This document shows positions 60,840 to 64,000 of a stretch of DNA of 64,000 bases, piece by piece (within the stretch, counting starts at the first letter, position 1; the number at the start of each line of letters is the position of its first letter). A program made the translations under genes and the position numbers. The notes below the pieces were generated by a model, which did no database searches, was not told the DNA's origin, and saw only the letters and a list, made by a program, of their open reading frames with translations. The DNA comes from JALZUV01 sp963837025 (lineage in GTDB: Bacteria; Pseudomonadota; Alphaproteobacteria; Rickettsiales; JALZUV01): the NCBI GenBank assembly GCA_963837025.1, contig CAWILT010000001.1, positions 62,001 through 126,000 of the forward strand. Direction: 5' to 3'.

Positions 60840-61492
60840 TGATTGCGAAATTCTATAGTTATTTCCGCTCATCTACTGCGTATCGTTTGCGTATTGCGTT
60901 AAATCTAAAAAATGTTATTCCGCGCGAAACTATTTTTATTAATTTAAAAGAAGGGCAACAACATTCGTCTGATTTTAAGTCGGTAAATCCTGCTGGGGCA
61001 GTTCCCGCTTTTGAGCTAGACGATGGCACTATATTAACGCAATCCATGTCAATGCTGGAATGGCTTGATGATACCTACCCAAACCCATCACTCTTACCAG
61101 AAGGTGCAATTATACGTGCTAAAGTTCGTGCTTTTGCCAATATTATTGCATGTGATATGCACCCCGTAAATAACCTCAAAGTGCTAAATTATCTCACCAG
61201 TGATGCAATGGGGCTTAGTCAGCAGCAGCGCAATGAATGGATGCACCATTGGATGCATCAAGGATTTCACACTGCCGAAATGATGTTGGGCGAACCAAAA
61301 ACGAAATTTTGTTTTACTGACCAACCTTCACTTGCAGAGATTTGTTTAGTGCCGCAAATTTACAACGCTTTGCGTTTTGAAGTGGAAATGTCAAGCTATC
61401 CCAAACTGTTAGGCGTTTACAAAGCAGTAATTAACCTGCCTCAATTTGATGCTGCAAAACCAGAAAATCAACCTGATTGCACTTTGAAGTAA
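60839..61492 (+). CDS. maiA: Maleylacetoacetate isomerase
   Basis: A 217-residue GST-zeta-type enzyme: the SSTAYRLRIALNLK motif near residue 11, NPAGAVPAFE and a C-terminal GST helical domain. It uses glutathione to turn maleylacetoacetate into fumarylacetoacetate. It is the last gene of the operon, which thereby has every enzyme from hydroxyphenylpyruvate to fumarate and acetoacetate. Confidence 0.92.
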   Translation: MIAKFYSYFRSSTAYRLRIALNLKNVIPRETIFINLKEGQQHSSDFKSVNPAGAVPAFELDDGTILTQSMSMLEWLDDTYPNPSLLPEGAIIRAKVRAFANIIACDMHPVNNLKVLNYLTSDAMGLSQQQRNEWMHHWMHQGFHTAEMMLGEPKTKFCFTDQPSLAEICLVPQIYNALRFEVEMSSYPKLLGVYKAVINLPQFDAAKPENQPDCTLK

Positions 61493-61569
61493 ATAAACTC
61501 ATCACTTGTAAACACTAATTTAACAATTACTGTGCAACACTTGGCACACGCCCAACTGAAAGCGGTATT

Positions 61570-61947
61570 ATGGCTAAGAAAATTTTGATTATTGAAGATA
61601 ACGATTTAAACCTTAAATTGTTCCGCGATTTGCTTGAGGCAAACGGCTATGACACGGTTGAAACCAAAGAGGGGCTTAATGCTCTTGATATGGCAAAACG
61701 CGAAATGCCCGATTTAATTTTAATGGATATTCAACTACCTGAAATTTCAGGGCTTGATGTTACGCGAAAAATCAAGGCTGAGCCTTCGGTTGCTGATATT
61801 CCTATCATTGCCGTTACTGCATTTGCAATGAAAGATGACGAAGAGAAAATCTTGCGTGCAGGGTGCGAAGCATATATCTCAAAGCCTATTTCCATCACCA
61901 ATTTTTTAGAAACCGTGAAGCAATTTCTTGATGCTAGTGAGGCGTAA
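61570..61947 (+). CDS. divK: Single-domain response regulator DivK
   Basis: A 125-residue receiver domain: phosphorylation site D53 in LILMDIQLPEISG, acidic pair IEDN near 10, TA switch residue and SKPIS Lys. In alphaproteobacteria DivK controls the DivJ-PleC-DivL polarity network upstream of CtrA. It overlaps pleD by one base, the same gene pair as in Caulobacter. Confidence 0.9.
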   Translation: MAKKILIIEDNDLNLKLFRDLLEANGYDTVETKEGLNALDMAKREMPDLILMDIQLPEISGLDVTRKIKAEPSVADIPIIAVTAFAMKDDEEKILRAGCEAYISKPISITNFLETVKQFLDASEA

Positions 61948-63326
61948 TGGGCGCCAAAATACTTGTAGTTGATGATATCCCCGCTAACGTAAAGTTGCTC
62001 GAAGCAAAACTGATATCCGAATATTACGATGTAATCACCGCGTGTGATGGCTTTGAAGCCATTGAAAAAGCGAAAGAAGATAAACCAGATCTTATTTTGC
62101 TAGATGTAATGATGCCCGGCATGGATGGGTTTGAATGCTGTAAATTGATCAAATCTGAACATTCAACCTCACATATTCCCATCGTTATGGTCACCGCTTT
62201 AACTGATGTGGAAGATAGGGTGCGTGGGCTTGAAGCAGGTGCGGATGACTTCCTCACTAAACCGATTAATGATGTCGCTTTAATGGCGCGCTTAAAATCG
62301 CTCGTGCGTACTAAAATGATGTTGGATGAGCTCCGCTTGCGCGATCAAACCGGCTCGCAAATGGGAATCAGCCCTAATCCTAACGATGCCCTAATGTCGG
62401 ATGTTACGGGCGCGCGTGTATTAATTATTGATGATGATGTCGCGCAAATTCGTCGTATTCGCGATTACCTGTCTAAAGATTATGATGTCGATAGCGTGAA
62501 TGAGCCGCAACACTCGCATAATGTCGCCGCAGCGGGTAATTTTGATGTCATTATCATCTCAACCATGTTGGAACAAACCGATGGTTTGCGTCTGGCCACG
62601 CAGTTTAAAAGCCAAGAAGCGTTGCGCCATGTACCGCTCGTTATTTTAGTTGATGAATTTGAACAACATATCATCCTTAAAGGCTTGGAAATGGGCGTGA
62701 ATGATTATTTAGTGGTGCCGGCAGACCCTAGCGAATTGCGCGCTCGCGTGCGCACGCAAGTGCGCCGTAAACGCTTTCAAGCTGCATTAAAATCAAATTA
62801 CCGCGATAGTTTATCTATGGCCGTAACCGATAGTTTAACGGGGCTACATAATCGAAACTATTTGGACGCTCACCTAGAAAATATGGTGCGCGAATCACTC
62901 TCAAACTTTAAGCCTATATCGCTAATCATGATGGATATGGATTTCTTCAAAACAGTCAATGATGATTACGGCCATGATTGTGGCGATCAAGTGCTCAAGC
63001 AATTAGCGGAGCTCATTCAGCAAGATGTACGTACATCCGACCTTGCAGCACGCTTTGGCGGTGAAGAATTTGTTATCTTAATGCCAGGAACGAAAATAGA
63101 AGATGCCATCGAAGTGGCGCAGCGTATGCGTATCCATATTGAAACGACTCCCTTTATTATTTCACATAAAATTGGTCAAATTTCTAAAACAGGTAGTTTT
63201 GGCGTAAGTACACTCAATTCGATGGGCGATACAGGGGCTGCTTTACTCAAACGCGCCGACCTTGCATTATATAAAGCGAAAGAAAATGGCCGAAACCAAG
63301 TTATTGTGGCATCTCCAAAGAGCTAA
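61947..63326 (+). CDS. pleD: Diguanylate cyclase response regulator PleD
   Basis: A 459-residue protein: receiver 1 (D53 in LILLDVMMPG), receiver 2 (about 157-275) and a GGDEF domain (about 295-455) with active-site GGEEF. RTSD, five residues before GGEEF, is an RxxD allosteric inhibition site. Receiver 2 has Ser (IIISTML) at the usual Asp position, so it is an adaptor domain, as in Caulobacter PleD. It makes cyclic di-GMP at the cell pole. Confidence 0.93.
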   Translation: MGAKILVVDDIPANVKLLEAKLISEYYDVITACDGFEAIEKAKEDKPDLILLDVMMPGMDGFECCKLIKSEHSTSHIPIVMVTALTDVEDRVRGLEAGADDFLTKPINDVALMARLKSLVRTKMMLDELRLRDQTGSQMGISPNPNDALMSDVTGARVLIIDDDVAQIRRIRDYLSKDYDVDSVNEPQHSHNVAAAGNFDVIIISTMLEQTDGLRLATQFKSQEALRHVPLVILVDEFEQHIILKGLEMGVNDYLVVPADPSELRARVRTQVRRKRFQAALKSNYRDSLSMAVTDSLTGLHNRNYLDAHLENMVRESLSNFKPISLIMMDMDFFKTVNDDYGHDCGDQVLKQLAELIQQDVRTSDLAARFGGEEFVILMPGTKIEDAIEVAQRMRIHIETTPFIISHKIGQISKTGSFGVSTLNSMGDTGAALLKRADLALYKAKENGRNQVIVASPKS

Positions 63327-63434
63327 GTGATTGTTTTTCATGAACCTGAAATCGTAATTTTCACACAACCTTAACATTTCTATGCGCATAATTTGATAGA
63401 ATGACAGTGAGGCATACTGTCTCACGAAAGAATT

Positions 63435-64000
63435 ATGGCTTATAGTACGAAACATGCGATTAACGAAGCAAGCTACTCGGTAGGTAGAACCAGCCGCTAT
63501 GTGGGCGGTTTCGCCGCGCGTATGGCGTTGCGAGGATTAACCGCACTCGGTGCTATTATAGCAGGGGTTAGTGGACCAGGTGTATGGTATGCAACTGGCC
63601 TGTTAGGCTTAGGTTCAGGCATTGGTTTGCAAGCTTATTTAAACCACAAAGATTATGAGCACGAAATAGAACAGCTTGCTAGTATTTATGAAAAAGAAAT
63701 CAGCGCCTACACAGGAAAAAATAGAAATGAAGTAGGTTTAGACGATCTGAAACTAGTGGCAGAGCAAGTGCCCGCTTTACAGGAGCATTTGGATAAACAA
63801 AAAACAAGTCGTAATGTTAAAACAGGAATCTGGATTGCCGCAGCTGCGGTAGGCTTTATAGGAGCAGCATCACTCTTCACTTTATTGCCAGCTGTAACCG
63901 GCTTTGTTGCTGCATCAGCGGGCGTAAAAGTGCTAGCCGGGCTAGGTGGACTAGCCATATTTAGTTTATCACGCCCTATAGTTGAAAAAGTAGCTAACAA
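63435..64000 (+). CDS. Membrane protein, 3' end outside the window
   Basis: The frame opens at the ATG 63435 with a GAAAG site and is open to the right edge (188 codons seen). It has Gly/Ala-rich membrane segments at about 27-70, a charged coiled-coil-like middle (EHEIEQLASIYEKEIS, about 80-130), and further hydrophobic segments at about 132-180. No family recognised. Confidence 0.6.
   Translation, partial: MAYSTKHAINEASYSVGRTSRYVGGFAARMALRGLTALGAIIAGVSGPGVWYATGLLGLGSGIGLQAYLNHKDYEHEIEQLASIYEKEISAYTGKNRNEVGLDDLKLVAEQVPALQEHLDKQKTSRNVKTGIWIAAAAVGFIGAASLFTLLPAVTGFVAASAGVKVLAGLGGLAIFSLSRPIVEKVAN

Overview
This window reads as an alphaproteobacterial chromosome carrying a large mobile element. 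The host half shows alphaproteobacterial hallmarks: a DivK-PleD pair, a DacC-Tmk-HolB-MetG-TatD-MBL gene string, adjacent pssA and psd, and a long isocitrate dehydrogenase. Base composition is moderate and becomes more AT-rich right of about 34.6 kb. I cannot place the organism below class level.

Region 1 (1-9527, all +) is a copper-resistance block. It holds the end of an FMN glutamate-synthase-like gene, a His-rich DUF2231 membrane protein, a CusF-like periplasmic protein, a MerR regulator, a DUF305 protein, an APC permease, a copper P1B ATPase, a Tat-exported multicopper oxidase (CopA type), an outer-membrane CopB and a DUF3147 membrane protein. Most genes are translationally coupled, and one MerR-type promoter sits in front of the regulator.

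Region 2 (9519-34.6 kb, almost all -) is the late half of a lambda-like siphoviral prophage with an alphaproteobacterial GTA-type tail tip. In transcription order it has minor tail protein Z, a ParB-DNA methylase, HNH nuclease, terminase small and large subunits, C5 methylase, gpW-like joiner, portal, a protease-capsid fusion, DUF2190, FII-like joiner, tail terminator, tail tube, G/GT-type chaperones with a -1 slippery site, tape measure, then DUF2460, DUF2163, NlpC/P60, the giant baseplate protein, DUF2793, two membrane proteins and endolysin. A complete arsenic operon (arsR-arsI-arsC-acr3, + strand) is inserted inside the tail module, between tape measure and DUF2460. No integrase, repressor or replication gene is visible. 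A 5' half of tRNA-Val at 34.6 kb probably marks the right attachment site, so the element, with both metal cargoes, likely extends past the left edge. Eight single-base insertions between 24.2 and 30.8 kb break the reading frames of small terminase, methylase, gpW, portal and capsid.

Region 3 (34.7-64 kb) is ordinary host chromosome: an esterase lipoprotein, thiC, a GIY-YIG gene between dispersed palindromes, small lipoproteins, phospholipid synthesis (pssA, psd), icd, alaS, an AraM-type glycerol-1-phosphate dehydrogenase, cell-wall genes (mltB, rlpA, dacC), the tmk-holB-metG-tatD-MBL string with two unknown membrane genes interleaved, the complete phenylalanine/tyrosine to fumarate plus acetoacetate pathway (phhA, hpd, hmgA, fah, maiA), and divK-pleD.
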